Shown piece after piece: positions 29,841 through 37,664 of a stretch of DNA of 43,335 nucleotides. How positions within the stretch are numbered: position 1 is the stretch's first letter; each line of letters begins with the position of its first letter. The stretch lies in NCBI GenBank assembly GCA_964413845.1, contig CAYPTJ010000008.1, positions 1-43,335 of the forward strand, written 5' to 3'. Both the position numbers and the translations under genes were made by a program. This stretch comes from CAYPTJ01 sp964413845 (GTDB lineage Bacteria; Patescibacteriota; WWE3; 9FT-COMBO-53-11). The notes beneath the pieces were generated by a model that was not told where the DNA came from, made no database searches, and saw only the letters and a program-made list of their open reading frames with translations.

Positions 29841-30124
29841 CAGCCTCCTATCTCAAAATCGCTGAATGTGCCCTCATATGACTCCCATTTGGCATCAACC
29901 TCTTTTACCTTGGAAAGCAAGGGACCTTTTTGGCACCATTGATAAAGCTTATTAAGGGCATCTTTCTCTCCCTCAGCGACTACCTCTACTGTTCCACCAG
30001 AGATATTTCTTACCCAACCAGTTACACCAAGCTTTTGAGCTTGCTGCCTTGTCTCTGCTCGGAAAAAGACTCCCTGAACCAAACCGTGAATCTTTAAGAC
30101 TAACCGCGCTTTCTCCATAGCCAT
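29840..30124 (-). CDS. acyP: acylphosphatase
   Basis: 94 aa: IHGLVQGVFFRAETRQQAQKLGVTGWVRNISGGTVEVVAEG contains the catalytic Arg of the GVFFR loop and Asn of WVRN. Hydrolyses acyl phosphates. It overlaps the P-type ATPase by 25 nt and the DUF72 gene by 1 nt, so these three form one transcript. Location next to a P-type ATPase is suggestive, since acylphosphatase can hydrolyse the aspartyl phosphate of such pumps; this is inference. Confidence 0.92.
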   Translation of the reverse strand: MAMEKARLVLKIHGLVQGVFFRAETRQQAQKLGVTGWVRNISGGTVEVVAEGEKDALNKLYQWCQKGPLLSKVKEVDAKWESYEGTFSDFEIGG

Positions 30125-32814
30125 TTAGCACCTTCGGCTAGAACTAGTGCCATAGCAATAAAAGCCAGGATTACTCCCCAATCGATGAATCCCAAAGAAG
30201 TAACTCCCATAATTGCCTGAAGAGGAGCGGCGTAAAGTGCAAGAAGCTGAAGCAAGAATGAACCAAGGAAGGCAATAACAAGGTAACGATTGGAGAAGAG
30301 CCTGTGCCAAAACGGAGCTTTACTTCGGATTGTAAAAACAATAAAAAGCTCAAAGAGAACCGCCGCAGTAAAAAGCATCGTTCGTGCCTTAACGACATCC
30401 GGAAGATAAGCAAGAAAGATCAACGCCTCACCAATTAAAGAGATAAAACCCAAGAAAAGGGCGTAGGTAAAGATTGGACGAACCATCTTTGGGCCAAGAT
30501 CACGTGGTGGCTCGCGTAAAACATCTGTAGTAGGTGGCTCATAAGCAAGAGCAAGGGCAGGGAATCCATCAGTAACAAAATTGATCCAAAGTATCTGGAG
30601 AGTAGTTAGCGGTTGCGGTAAACCCGCCAAGAGGGCGGCGGCAATAATTAGAAGTTCTTCGAAGTTTCCGGAGAGAAGAAAGATAAAGAATTTGCGGATG
30701 TTGTCGTAAAGAGTTCGGGCTTCAATTATCGCCGGAAGGACAGTCTCAATCTTGTCATCAAGAATCACCAAATCCGCGGCTTCCTTTGAAACATCCGCTC
30801 CCTTCTCCCCCATCACCACCCCCACATCCGCTTTTTTCAAGGCAGGAGCATCGTTAACACCATCACCGGAGACCGCCACCCGCATCCCCAATTGCTTAAA
30901 GGCTTTAACCAGACGGTATTTTTGGGTGGGAGTAATCCGGGCATAGATTGTAGTTTGGGGGATAATTTTTAACAACTCCTCATCACTTAAGTTATCCATT
31001 CCAGAACCGGAAAGAATATTTTTGGAAGCAACCTTTAACCCTAATTCACGTGCCACCGCAAGGGCAGTTCCGGGATGATCGCCGGTGATAATTACGGGTT
31101 TAATCCCGGCTTCAATCAAAGTGGCAAATGTTTCATCAACCCTCTCCTTCGGCTTATCCAAAAGCCCCGCAAATCCAACAAAAGTAAGCTCTTTTTCAAC
31201 CTCGCGGCTGGCGATCGAGCGGGTTTTGCGTTCTTTGGTTGCCAGAGCGATCACCCGATATCCCCCGGATGCTAATTTTCCTGCCTGATTTTCAAGCTGC
31301 ACTCTTCGAGCTAAAGAAAGCTCCACTTCCCTCCCTTCCGCAAAATATTGGCGGCAAAGAGGAAGGATCACCTCGGGTGCTCCCATACTATAAACCCGTA
31401 ATTGTAGGTCCTTAAAGAATATCTTGGTGCGCATCCGTCGCTCCGAAGTGAAAGCGAACTCCTTAAGTGCATCTTGCTTTCCAACTGACAATCTGGTTTT
31501 TTCGGCAAGAATAAGGAAAGCCCCCTCAGTGGGATCACCACGAACCGCCCAACGTTTCTCCCCGGTTCCATCAAGAGAAGAAATTGAAGCGGCACCTGCC
31601 AGAGCTCCTACTTCCACAAACTTTTTAAGCGGCTCATCGGGGGGAACATCAAGTGGTTTTCCATACTCAAAAACCATCCCTTCCGAGGAGAAACCTGCTC
31701 CAGTTACCTCCAGGATTCGGTCGGGAAGAGCAATCTTTGCTACCGTCATCTCGTTTCGGGTTAAAGTTCCCGTTTTATCAAAGGCAAAAAGATTAATTCC
31801 TGAAAGTGCCTCAACAGTGGGAAGGTGCCTCACCAAAACTTTTTCCCGTGAGAGCCGAAGGGCAGTTGTTGCCAAAGCAAGGGTAGTCACAGTGGGTAAA
31901 CTTTCAGGAACGGCAGAGACAAAAACAGCAATGGCAAGGTTAAGCATATGGATAAACTCATGCGCGCGTAAAAACCCCAAGACAAAAATCAGACCAGAGA
32001 GAAAAACCGCAAAGCCAGTGAGCCAAACCCCAAGATGGGTAATCCTCTCCAAAAGAAGGCTTTGTTCTTCCTGCTCTTGGACGAAGGTGGCAATTCGCCC
32101 AAACTCTGTTTCCGACCCAGCTTGGGTAACCACTCCCTTTCCAGTACCGGTAACCACATGCGTTCCACTGTAGGCCATATTTTCTCGATCAGCAAGAGAA
32201 GTTGCCTCCGGGAACCTCTCGGTAGTTTTATCTGAGGGAATTGATTCTCCCGTAAGGACTGCCTCATCAATCTTTAAATCCCTAACTTCAAAAAGCCGAA
32301 GATCCGCCGGTACCACCCCTCCTTCTCGAAGAACAACCACATCCCCGATAGTTAACCCTTCAACCGGCACATCTACCACTTCCCCAGCACGAATTACCTC
32401 TGCCTTTGCCGGATGGATCTGGCGCAAGGCCTCTAATGTCTTTTCCGCTTTTCTCTCCTGGAAAAAGGAAACCGCCACGTTAAGGGCAACAACGGCAAGA
32501 AGCACCAAGCCGTTTGTTGATGACTCAAAGATAAAAGAAAGAATGGAAGCAAGAAGAAGAAGAATCACAAAGAAGTTTTTAAATTGGGCAGCGAGCAGTC
32601 GTAAGGTTTTAAAGCGTTTCTCTTCAACCAGAATATTTGGACCATATCGACTTAAGCGTCGCTCTGCCTCTTTAGGGGTAAGACCTTTCTCTGAGGACCC
32701 AACAGTGGCGAAGACCCTCTCGACAGATTGCGCGTGTGCATTTTCCAGCTCCACTTGGACGCGATCAGAGATCGCTACTCGCGTTTTACGCGATGGTGAG
32801 CGAAGTTGAACCAT
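30100..32814 (-). CDS. cation-transporting P-type ATPase (P2, Ca2+-type)
   Basis: 904 aa. N-terminal cation-ATPase domain (AHAQSVERVFATVGSSEKGLT), LTGES (188-191), M4 AVPESLPTV, phosphorylated Asp346 in FDKTGTLTRNEMT, RGDPTEGAFL, GDGVNDAPALKKADVG, M6 INFVTDGFPALAL and a C-terminal four-helix domain. M4/M6 resemble SERCA/PMCA-like pumps, though PEGL is PESL here. The metal is not certain. Heads an operon with acylphosphatase and DUF72. Confidence 0.92.
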   Translation of the reverse strand: MVQLRSPSRKTRVAISDRVQVELENAHAQSVERVFATVGSSEKGLTPKEAERRLSRYGPNILVEEKRFKTLRLLAAQFKNFFVILLLLASILSFIFESSTNGLVLLAVVALNVAVSFFQERKAEKTLEALRQIHPAKAEVIRAGEVVDVPVEGLTIGDVVVLREGGVVPADLRLFEVRDLKIDEAVLTGESIPSDKTTERFPEATSLADRENMAYSGTHVVTGTGKGVVTQAGSETEFGRIATFVQEQEEQSLLLERITHLGVWLTGFAVFLSGLIFVLGFLRAHEFIHMLNLAIAVFVSAVPESLPTVTTLALATTALRLSREKVLVRHLPTVEALSGINLFAFDKTGTLTRNEMTVAKIALPDRILEVTGAGFSSEGMVFEYGKPLDVPPDEPLKKFVEVGALAGAASISSLDGTGEKRWAVRGDPTEGAFLILAEKTRLSVGKQDALKEFAFTSERRMRTKIFFKDLQLRVYSMGAPEVILPLCRQYFAEGREVELSLARRVQLENQAGKLASGGYRVIALATKERKTRSIASREVEKELTFVGFAGLLDKPKERVDETFATLIEAGIKPVIITGDHPGTALAVARELGLKVASKNILSGSGMDNLSDEELLKIIPQTTIYARITPTQKYRLVKAFKQLGMRVAVSGDGVNDAPALKKADVGVVMGEKGADVSKEAADLVILDDKIETVLPAIIEARTLYDNIRKFFIFLLSGNFEELLIIAAALLAGLPQPLTTLQILWINFVTDGFPALALAYEPPTTDVLREPPRDLGPKMVRPIFTYALFLGFISLIGEALIFLAYLPDVVKARTMLFTAAVLFELFIVFTIRSKAPFWHRLFSNRYLVIAFLGSFLLQLLALYAAPLQAIMGVTSLGFIDWGVILAFIAMALVLAEGAKWLWRKRG

Positions 32815-32864
32815 CAGAAAAATGGTATCACGGGAGAAGGAGGCTATGCAATTGGTTTTGGAGA

Positions 32865-32873
32865 TGGTAAAAT
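32865..32873 (+). promoter_or_regulatory. extended -10 promoter of tRNA-Lys/tRNA-Glu
   Basis: TGGTAAAAT ends 15 nt before tRNA-Lys, as before tRNA-Leu(CAG). Confidence 0.6.
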
Positions 32874-32888
32874 GATAAAGGTACTTTT

Positions 32889-32962
32889 GGGCCTGTAGCT
32901 TAGTGGTAAAGCAGCGGCCTTTTAAGCCGTTGACCCGAGTTCGATTCTCGGTAGGCCTACCA
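32889..32962 (+). tRNA. tRNA-Lys(TTT)
   Basis: Acceptor GGGCCTG/TAGGCCT with G-T pairs at the first and last steps, D-arm GCTT..AAGC, anticodon stem GCGGC/GCCGT with loop CTTTTAA (TTT), T-arm CGAG..CTCG, encoded CCA. Followed by the CCTC..CGGTGTAAAC trailer and a GAGCGAGCGAAGCGAG repeat. Confidence 0.92.
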
Positions 32963-33018
32963 CCTCACTTCGTTCGGTGTAAACGAGGTTTATCCTGAGC
33001 GAGCGAAGCGAGTCGAAG

Positions 33019-33093
33019 GGCCCTGTCGTCTAGCGGTTCGGACACTGCCCCTTCAAGGCAGAAATACGGGTTCAACTCCCGTCGGGGCCACCA
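33019..33093 (+). tRNA. tRNA-Glu(TTC)
   Basis: Acceptor GGCCCTG/CGGGGCC, D-arm GTC..GAC, anticodon stem CTGCC/GGCAG with loop CCTTCAA (TTC), T-arm ACGGG/CCCGT, encoded CCA. Its last 16 bases recur at 33498-33513, beyond a GIY-YIG gene. Confidence 0.93.
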
Positions 33094-33513
33094 TCCTTCG
33101 AGACGTTCGGCTGAGCTCAGTCGAAGCCCAGGCTCAGGATTGAAAATGTACTTCGTCTATATTCTCCTTTGTGATAAAGACTTTTTCTACGTTGGTTTAA
33201 GTGATAATCTTGAGGAGCGTTTACAAGATCATACCTCGGGCTATAGCCCATACACCCGTAGATTTAGTGAGATCGAACTTGTGCATAGTGAGCGATATCC
33301 TAAACGCTCCCAGGCAGAGAGGAGAGAGAAGCAGATCAAGGGTTGGTCGAAAGCAAAGAAAAAGGCTTTGATTGGTGGGGATAGGGAGAAGCTTAGAGAA
33401 CTAAGTAAATCTAAATCCTGAGCTTGGTGAAGGATCTTGCGGCGGGTACTATATGGTGAGCCTGCGAAGCAGCGAGCTTGTCGAGCTGTCGAACCATCCC
33501 GTCGGGGCCACCA
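33078..33513 (+). mobile_element. GIY-YIG islet bounded by tRNA-Glu 3'-end direct repeats
   Basis: CCCGTCGGGGCCACCA occurs at 33078-33093 (in the tRNA) and 33498-33513, 420 bp apart. The only gene between is a GIY-YIG endonuclease; the flanks carry TTCGAG/CTCAGTCGAAG palindromes. This looks like a minimal element inserted at a tRNA 3' end. Confidence 0.65.
33146..33421 (+). CDS. single-domain GIY-YIG endonuclease, 91 aa
   Basis: YFVYILLCDKDFFYVGLSDNLEERLQDHTSGYSPYTRR carries the GIY-YIG strands and catalytic Arg, and AERREKQIKGWSKAKKKALI the late Glu/Lys helix. The ATG at 33146 is preferred to the TTG at 33140; AGGA lies 7 nt upstream. It is enclosed by direct repeats of the tRNA-Glu end and is only distantly similar to the copy at 9357, so the two islets are separate arrivals. 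Free-standing GIY-YIG proteins are plausible drivers of DNA breakage at the target, which is inference. Confidence 0.88.
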   Translation: MYFVYILLCDKDFFYVGLSDNLEERLQDHTSGYSPYTRRFSEIELVHSERYPKRSQAERREKQIKGWSKAKKKALIGGDREKLRELSKSKS

Positions 33514-33515
33514 AG

Positions 33516-33881
33516 CTAAGCTAGAGACGAAGTGATATCGGTATAGTGCTTAATCTCAGGAGGACCACCCTCAGATAGGATAACCGCCACCGCATCAATC
33601 CTTGCTGCCTCCCGATCAAATCCTTGAGAAGTCAAATAGTACTGTGCCGCGCGCTGAAGCGCCTTAAGTTTGTGGTAGTTGATCGCTCCCAGTGGTCCAC
33701 CAAACAGTTGGCTTTTACCACTTCGTGCTTTAACCTCCACAAATACGGTTGTATCCCCATCGCGCATAATAAGATCAATCTCCCCCCAACGCGGAGTTTT
33801 AAAGTTTTTCGCGATAAAGACGAACCCCTTCCTCTCTAAAAATTTTCTTGCCAGATCTTCTCCTTGCTGCCCAATATTCAT
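33516..33881 (-). CDS. yraN: YraN family (UPF0102) endonuclease-like protein
   Basis: 121 aa: GEDLARKFLERKGF, the PD-(D/E)xK-like core WGEIDLIMRDGDTTVFVEVKAR (Glu, Asp, EVK) and the C-terminal KLKALQRAAQYYL..ARIDAVAV. Predicted nuclease-fold protein of unclear role, typically next to rnhB as here (4-nt overlap). The stop is 3 bp from the tRNA-Glu end repeat. Confidence 0.92.
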   Translation of the reverse strand: MNIGQQGEDLARKFLERKGFVFIAKNFKTPRWGEIDLIMRDGDTTVFVEVKARSGKSQLFGGPLGAINYHKLKALQRAAQYYLTSQGFDREAARIDAVAVILSEGGPPEIKHYTDITSSLA

Positions 33882-34498
33882 TGTTCTAACAACCTTTCAG
33901 GAATAAAGCTGAGGCGATGGATCTTGCAGGGGCCGTGCTTTTTAATCATCTGCTGGTGTCGCTTTGTTCCGTAGCCTACATGGTTTTCAAACCCATATTC
34001 TGGATATTGGGTTGCCAGCTGTCTCATTTTTTTATCCCTTTCTACCTTGGCAAGGATCGAGGCCGCAGCAATTGTGGCGGAAAGCCGGTCTCCTGCCTTA
34101 ATCGCTTCTTGCCTCCACCTTGGGAAAGAGCGGATTCGAAAGAAGTCTATTAAGACAAAATCGGGTGTTAAGCCTAACTCTTCCAGAGCTTTAAGCATCG
34201 CATACTCGGTCGCAAAGGAGATACCACAACGCTCGATAAGAGAGCTCTCCGCCTGAGCAACGGCAAAGGCAAGCGCTTGTGATTTTATTTCTTCTGCTAA
34301 TTCAAGCCGTTTTTTAGGAGCAAGAAGTTTAGAGTCAGCCAGAGGAAAGTCCAACTTTACTTTCGGAGGAAAGATTACTGCTGCAGCGTAAAGCGGTCCC
34401 GCCCATGCCCCACGACCGACCTCATCCACCCCGGCAACAAATCCTAAACCATCCCGCCAAAGCTTTCTTTCATAGTGGAAATTAGCGTTCTTTCGCAC
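33878..34498 (-). CDS. rnhB: ribonuclease HII
   Basis: 206 aa: [16 protein letters not shown] (Asp25, Glu26), [17 protein letters not shown], the third Asp in VLIDFF, and [15 protein letters not shown] (fourth Asp), then the [21 protein letters not shown] tail. Removes ribonucleotides from DNA and RNA-DNA hybrids. Overlaps rplS by 17 nt and yraN by 4 nt, a conserved trio. Confidence 0.95.
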   Translation of the reverse strand: MRKNANFHYERKLWRDGLGFVAGVDEVGRGAWAGPLYAAAVIFPPKVKLDFPLADSKLLAPKKRLELAEEIKSQALAFAVAQAESSLIERCGISFATEYAMLKALEELGLTPDFVLIDFFRIRSFPRWRQEAIKAGDRLSATIAAASILAKVERDKKMRQLATQYPEYGFENHVGYGTKRHQQMIKKHGPCKIHRLSFIPERLLEQ

Positions 34499-34838
34499 CT
34501 TTGATTCGCGTCTCCTTCTTCCCCGCTTTTTCTCTCAAATAATAAAGCTTCGCTCGCCGCACTTTTCCTCGCTTAACGACCTTGATCTTCTGGATATTAG
34601 GGGAATAGAAGGGAAAAATCCGCTCCACTCCAATCCCTTGAGAGGCAAGCTTTCTTACGGTAAATGTCTTGGAGGTACCAGCCCCTTTAATCGCAATCAC
34701 TATCCCCTCAAAGGGCTGAATTCGCTCTTTTCCCTCTTCATGTATCCGATAGGAAACCATAACCATATCTCCTGGTCTAAACTCGGGAATCGCCAGCGCC
34801 TCTTTTTCTTTAGTTTCTTTTGCGATTTCCTCTGCCAT
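34482..34838 (-). CDS. rplS: ribosomal protein L19
   Basis: 118 aa from the ATG at 34838 (MAEEIAKE): [76 protein letters not shown]. The usual partners rpsP-rimM-trmD are absent; instead rnhB and yraN follow. TGTATTAT ends 8 nt before this ATG and no Shine-Dalgarno is seen, so the upstream in-frame start at 34865 is unlikely. Confidence 0.95.
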   Translation of the reverse strand: MAEEIAKETKEKEALAIPEFRPGDMVMVSYRIHEEGKERIQPFEGIVIAIKGAGTSKTFTVRKLASQGIGVERIFPFYSPNIQKIKVVKRGKVRRAKLYYLREKAGKKETRIKGAKER

Positions 34839-34892
34839 CTTCGTAAATAATACACGAAACCCCAACCCAGCGAAAGATCCGCGTTAAGTGTA

Positions 34893-34898
34893 TATAAT
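34893..34898 (+). promoter_or_regulatory. -10 box of a probable leaderless gene (amrS)
   Basis: A perfect TATAAT ends 7 nt before the GTG start of the radical SAM gene, so transcription would begin at or next to the start codon. Confidence 0.65.
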
Positions 34899-34905
34899 AA
34901 AGGGG

Positions 34906-35952
34906 GTGAAGGAAGCACTGTTATACAAAAAACTAAAAAACAGAGCAGTCCAATGCCAAAACTGTGCCCACTATTGTACCATCCTGCCTCGCCTTGGGCG
35001 AGTCAAGGCGGGCCTTCCAGGAAAACGAGGAATCTGTGGAGTTCGTGAGAATCAAGATGGGAAGTTTTACTCCTTGGTTTATGGTAAAGCTGTCGCCTGT
35101 CATATCGATCCCATTGAGAAAAAACCGTTTTTCCACTTTCTTCCGGGAACTTATTCTCTCTCAATCGCTACCGTCGGCTGCAATTTTGCCTGCCGCAACT
35201 GCCAAAACTGGGATATCTCCCAAAGCCCAAAGTTAAATGGAACAATCGCCGGTGAGAATCTTTCCCCAAAGGAGATTGTAAGACGCGCTAAGGAGAACAA
35301 CTTACCAAGCATCTCCTACACCTATACCGAACCGACGATCTTTCTCGAGTATGCTCTGGAAACGATGAAGCTTGCCAAAAAAGAAGGATTAAAGAACAAC
35401 TGGGTCACCAACGGATTCTTGTCAAAAGAAGCTTTTGAGTCAGTTGCTCCTTACTTAGATGCGGCTAATGTAGACCTAAAAGGATTTACTGAAGAGTTTT
35501 ACCAGGAAAACTGCGGCGGACGGCTTAAACCGGTATTGGAGACCTTAAAAAGAATGAAAGCGAAGAAGATTTGGGTTGAGGTCACTACCTTGGTAATCCC
35601 CACCCTCAACGATACCGAAGATACTTTCAGAGGAATCGCAAACTTTATCAAAAATGAGCTTGGACCAGAAACTCCTTGGCACATCACCCAATTCTCAGGA
35701 GAGATCTCCTGGAAGCTCCAACATCTTCCCGATACACCGGTTGAAACTCTGGAAAAAGCTTACCACATTGGGAAAGAAGCGGGTTTAAAGTATGTCTATA
35801 CCGGAAACGTCCCTGGCTTGGATTCTGAGGATACCTTCTGCCCGAAATGCAGGGTAAAGATGATTGACCGAATGGGATACCAAATTACGCGCTATGACAA
35901 AAACGGTAAATGTGCCAGGTGCGGACAGGACTTAGATCTAATTCTCGATTAG
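34906..35952 (+). CDS. amrS: AmmeMemoRadiSam system radical SAM enzyme
   Basis: 348 aa from the GTG at 34906. N-terminal cysteines (Cys17, Cys20, Cys24, Cys44 in GKRGICGVRE), then the radical SAM motif GCNFACRNCQN (Cys92, Cys96, Cys99), SYTYTEPTIFLEY, WVTNGFLS, DLKGFTEEFY, and a C-terminal zinc ribbon (CPKC..CARC). It sits with LigB-like and AMMECR1 genes, the three-part AMMECR1-Memo/LigB-radical SAM set. Residues about 26-37 (ILPRLGRVKAGL) in the N-terminal Cys domain come from a palindromic repeat; relatives pass from the third Cys to PGKRG with a much shorter link. Confidence 0.9.
   Translation: MKEALLYKKLKNRAVQCQNCAHYCTILPRLGRVKAGLPGKRGICGVRENQDGKFYSLVYGKAVACHIDPIEKKPFFHFLPGTYSLSIATVGCNFACRNCQNWDISQSPKLNGTIAGENLSPKEIVRRAKENNLPSISYTYTEPTIFLEYALETMKLAKKEGLKNNWVTNGFLSKEAFESVAPYLDAANVDLKGFTEEFYQENCGGRLKPVLETLKRMKAKKIWVEVTTLVIPTLNDTEDTFRGIANFIKNELGPETPWHITQFSGEISWKLQHLPDTPVETLEKAYHIGKEAGLKYVYTGNVPGLDSEDTFCPKCRVKMIDRMGYQITRYDKNGKCARCGQDLDLILD
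34990..35010. repeat. palindrome inserted in frame in amrS
   Basis: CGCCTTG-GGCGAGT-CAAGGCG, with a nested CTCGCC/GGCGAG. Translated as part of the N-terminal Cys domain. Confidence 0.6.
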
Positions 35953-35976
35953 CTAGTGACTAATGCCTAATGTCTA

Positions 35977-36615
35977 ATGACTAATAATATTGTTTTTGCT
36001 TGCTTCTCTCCTCATCCACCGCTACTTCTACCCACAATCGGATCCGAAGAAGACCGAACAAAGGTCAAAAAGACGATTGTGAGTTTAAAACAGCTTGGTA
36101 AAAAGCTTAAAAAAGCGAATCCCGATCAGATTATTATCTCCGCTCCCCACTCCGATTGGGGCTTCAACGTCCCCTTATACTTTCTTGCGCCGGATTTTAA
36201 AGGAAAGATAGAGCGCTTAGTCACCGGACCTGAACCGCCGGCCTTCTACTTCGAAGAAGGAAAGAGTTTTTGCTCTGAAAAAGGCTTTCACCTTGCGAAA
36301 GGAAAGACGAGCGCCTTAATCGCCTCCGGCGACCTTTCCCACTGCCTTAAAGAAGATGGACCTTACGGCTTTCACCCCGATGGGCCAAAGTTTGACCAAC
36401 AGCTAATCGAATGTCTAAAGAAAAAAGATATCAATGGTTTCTTACGGTTGGATGAGGAGTTTCCCGAGGCTGGTGAATGTGGCTTGCGCTCTTTCTCCTT
36501 CCTCTTAGGAATACTTGAAGCACAAAAAATCAATTGGCAACCAAAAATCCTCTCCTACGAAGGACCCTTTGGAGTCGGTTATCTTGTTGCTGATTTTATC
36601 CTTGGAAAAAGATGA
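35977..36615 (+). CDS. LigB-like extradiol dioxygenase family protein (AmmeMemoRadiSam set)
   Basis: 212 aa: FACFSPHPPLLLPTIG (metal His expected), IIISAPHSDWGFNVPLYF, ALIASGDLSHCLKEDGPYGFHPDGPKFDQQL and GPFGVGYLVADFI. This is the class III extradiol dioxygenase/Memo fold as found fused or next to AMMECR1. The true substrate of the system is not established. Its stop overlaps the AMMECR1 gene by 4 nt. Upstream, CTAATGCCTAATGTCTAATG repeats match those before the pseudopilin at 14304. Confidence 0.85.
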   Translation: MTNNIVFACFSPHPPLLLPTIGSEEDRTKVKKTIVSLKQLGKKLKKANPDQIIISAPHSDWGFNVPLYFLAPDFKGKIERLVTGPEPPAFYFEEGKSFCSEKGFHLAKGKTSALIASGDLSHCLKEDGPYGFHPDGPKFDQQLIECLKKKDINGFLRLDEEFPEAGECGLRSFSFLLGILEAQKINWQPKILSYEGPFGVGYLVADFILGKR

Positions 36616-37247
36616 GTCCCCACGCTTTGCTTGCTAAAGCGGCAGTTGAGGCCGCGATCAGCCAGCATCATCTTCTTTCTGTAGAAGAGGCAACGAAGTT
36701 ACTTTCCCAACAAGGAGTGAAGCTACCCCCAAAGCTTCTAAGAGAAAGGTCAGGAACCTTTGTCACTATCGAAAGGAAAGGTGAACTTCGCGGCTGCATC
36801 GGTACTTATCTTCCTTTAAGAAGGATGATCGCTGAGGAGATTATCGCCAATGCGGTAGCCGCGGCCACCAAAGATTATCGTTTCCCTCCTATTCAAGAGG
36901 ATAAGCTACCTTCTCTCTCTTACACGGTTTATCTTTTAGGGGAGCCCGAGCTTGTTGGGGATCTTGCCGAACTTGATCCTCAGAAATACGGGATAATTGT
37001 CAGGACTGCACCTATCAGTGCTCCAAGTGGCACAGATGTTGTTTTTGACGGCCATCTCCCTTATTACAAAGTAACAAGGTTCCTGAGCGTAGCACAGGGT
37101 TCTTATAAATCAGGGCTCCTTCTCCCAGGACTTACGGGAGTTTCCACCGTTGAAGAGCAGATCGCAATCACCTGCCAAAAAGGGGGAATTGACCCTCACC
37201 AAGAGAAGATCATCCTCTACCGCTTCACTACCAGGCGTTTTTCTTGA
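36612..37247 (+). CDS. AMMECR1 domain protein
   Basis: 211 aa: SGTFVTIERKGELRGCIGTYLPLRRMIAEEIIANAVAAATKDYRFPP is the AMMECR1 core with the LRGCIG motif; LSYTVYLLGEPELV and GLLLPGLTGVSTVEEQI follow. The usual tight turn before GLLLP is enlarged by about 30 residues (SAPSGTDVVFDGHLPYYKV...), partly coded by a GGTTCCTGAGCGTAGC-type repeat (37078-37103). It ends the three-gene cluster; its stop overlaps the -35 of the next promoter. Confidence 0.9.
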   Translation: MSPHALLAKAAVEAAISQHHLLSVEEATKLLSQQGVKLPPKLLRERSGTFVTIERKGELRGCIGTYLPLRRMIAEEIIANAVAAATKDYRFPPIQEDKLPSLSYTVYLLGEPELVGDLAELDPQKYGIIVRTAPISAPSGTDVVFDGHLPYYKVTRFLSVAQGSYKSGLLLPGLTGVSTVEEQIAITCQKGGIDPHQEKIILYRFTTRRFS

Positions 37248-37271
37248 CTTCTTGCTTTTACATCCTATAAT
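37244..37271 (+). promoter_or_regulatory. promoter of the 37314 gene
   Basis: TTGACT-16-TATAAT; the -35 overlaps the AMMECR1 stop codon. Confidence 0.75.
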
Positions 37272-37313
37272 ATAATAAAGAAGATTTAACATTTGGGCAT
37301 AAGGAGGGAGGAC

Positions 37314-37601
37314 GTGAAGCAAGGGTTTTTAGAAGGGTTTAAAGCTTTGAACCTGAAGAAGGCTCAGAAAGCTGAGGAAGAGGCACAAAAGGAGCTCCGG
37401 AAGCTTAATCTGTTTCAAAAGTTGCTTATCAGATTGGGAAGAAAACACTACCTTGGTAAACGGACCCAACCGGGATGGACAGGTTATCTTCCCTTCTATC
37501 TCTTCTGGTGTTCCCATTGCAGGAAATACTACGTTGATTATCTGCATGGGCTTGAAGGATTCGTAACCTGCTCCCGTTGCTGGATACATTATATCCTTTG
37601 A
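37314..37601 (+). CDS. small protein with zinc-ribbon-like cysteines, 95 aa
   Basis: GTG start at 37314, 6-7 nt after AGGAGGGAGG; the in-frame TTG at 37293 lies before this site. The N-terminal half is an amphipathic helix (LKKAQKAEEEAQKELRKLNLFQKLLIRLG), then an aromatic stretch and FWCSHCRKYYVDYLHGLEGFVTCSRCWIHYIL with two CxxC pairs 18-20 residues apart, a probable zinc ribbon. No known family recognised. It has its own promoter and terminator. Confidence 0.72.
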   Translation: MKQGFLEGFKALNLKKAQKAEEEAQKELRKLNLFQKLLIRLGRKHYLGKRTQPGWTGYLPFYLFWCSHCRKYYVDYLHGLEGFVTCSRCWIHYIL

Positions 37602-37610
37602 CCCCTAATT

Positions 37611-37645
37611 AAGGTCGCTTTCCAGAGGAAGCGGCCTTTTTCTTT
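37611..37645 (+). terminator. terminator after the 37314 gene
   Basis: AAGGTCGCTTTCC/GGAAGCGGCCTT hairpin with a G-T pair, followed by TTTTTCTTTT. Confidence 0.85.
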
Positions 37646-37664
37646 TATCCGCCCGAGGCGGACT

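Noticed and set aside
31424..32173. 249-aa open frame antisense to the second P-type ATPase
   Set aside because: Same reason; the sense frame has all ATPase motifs.
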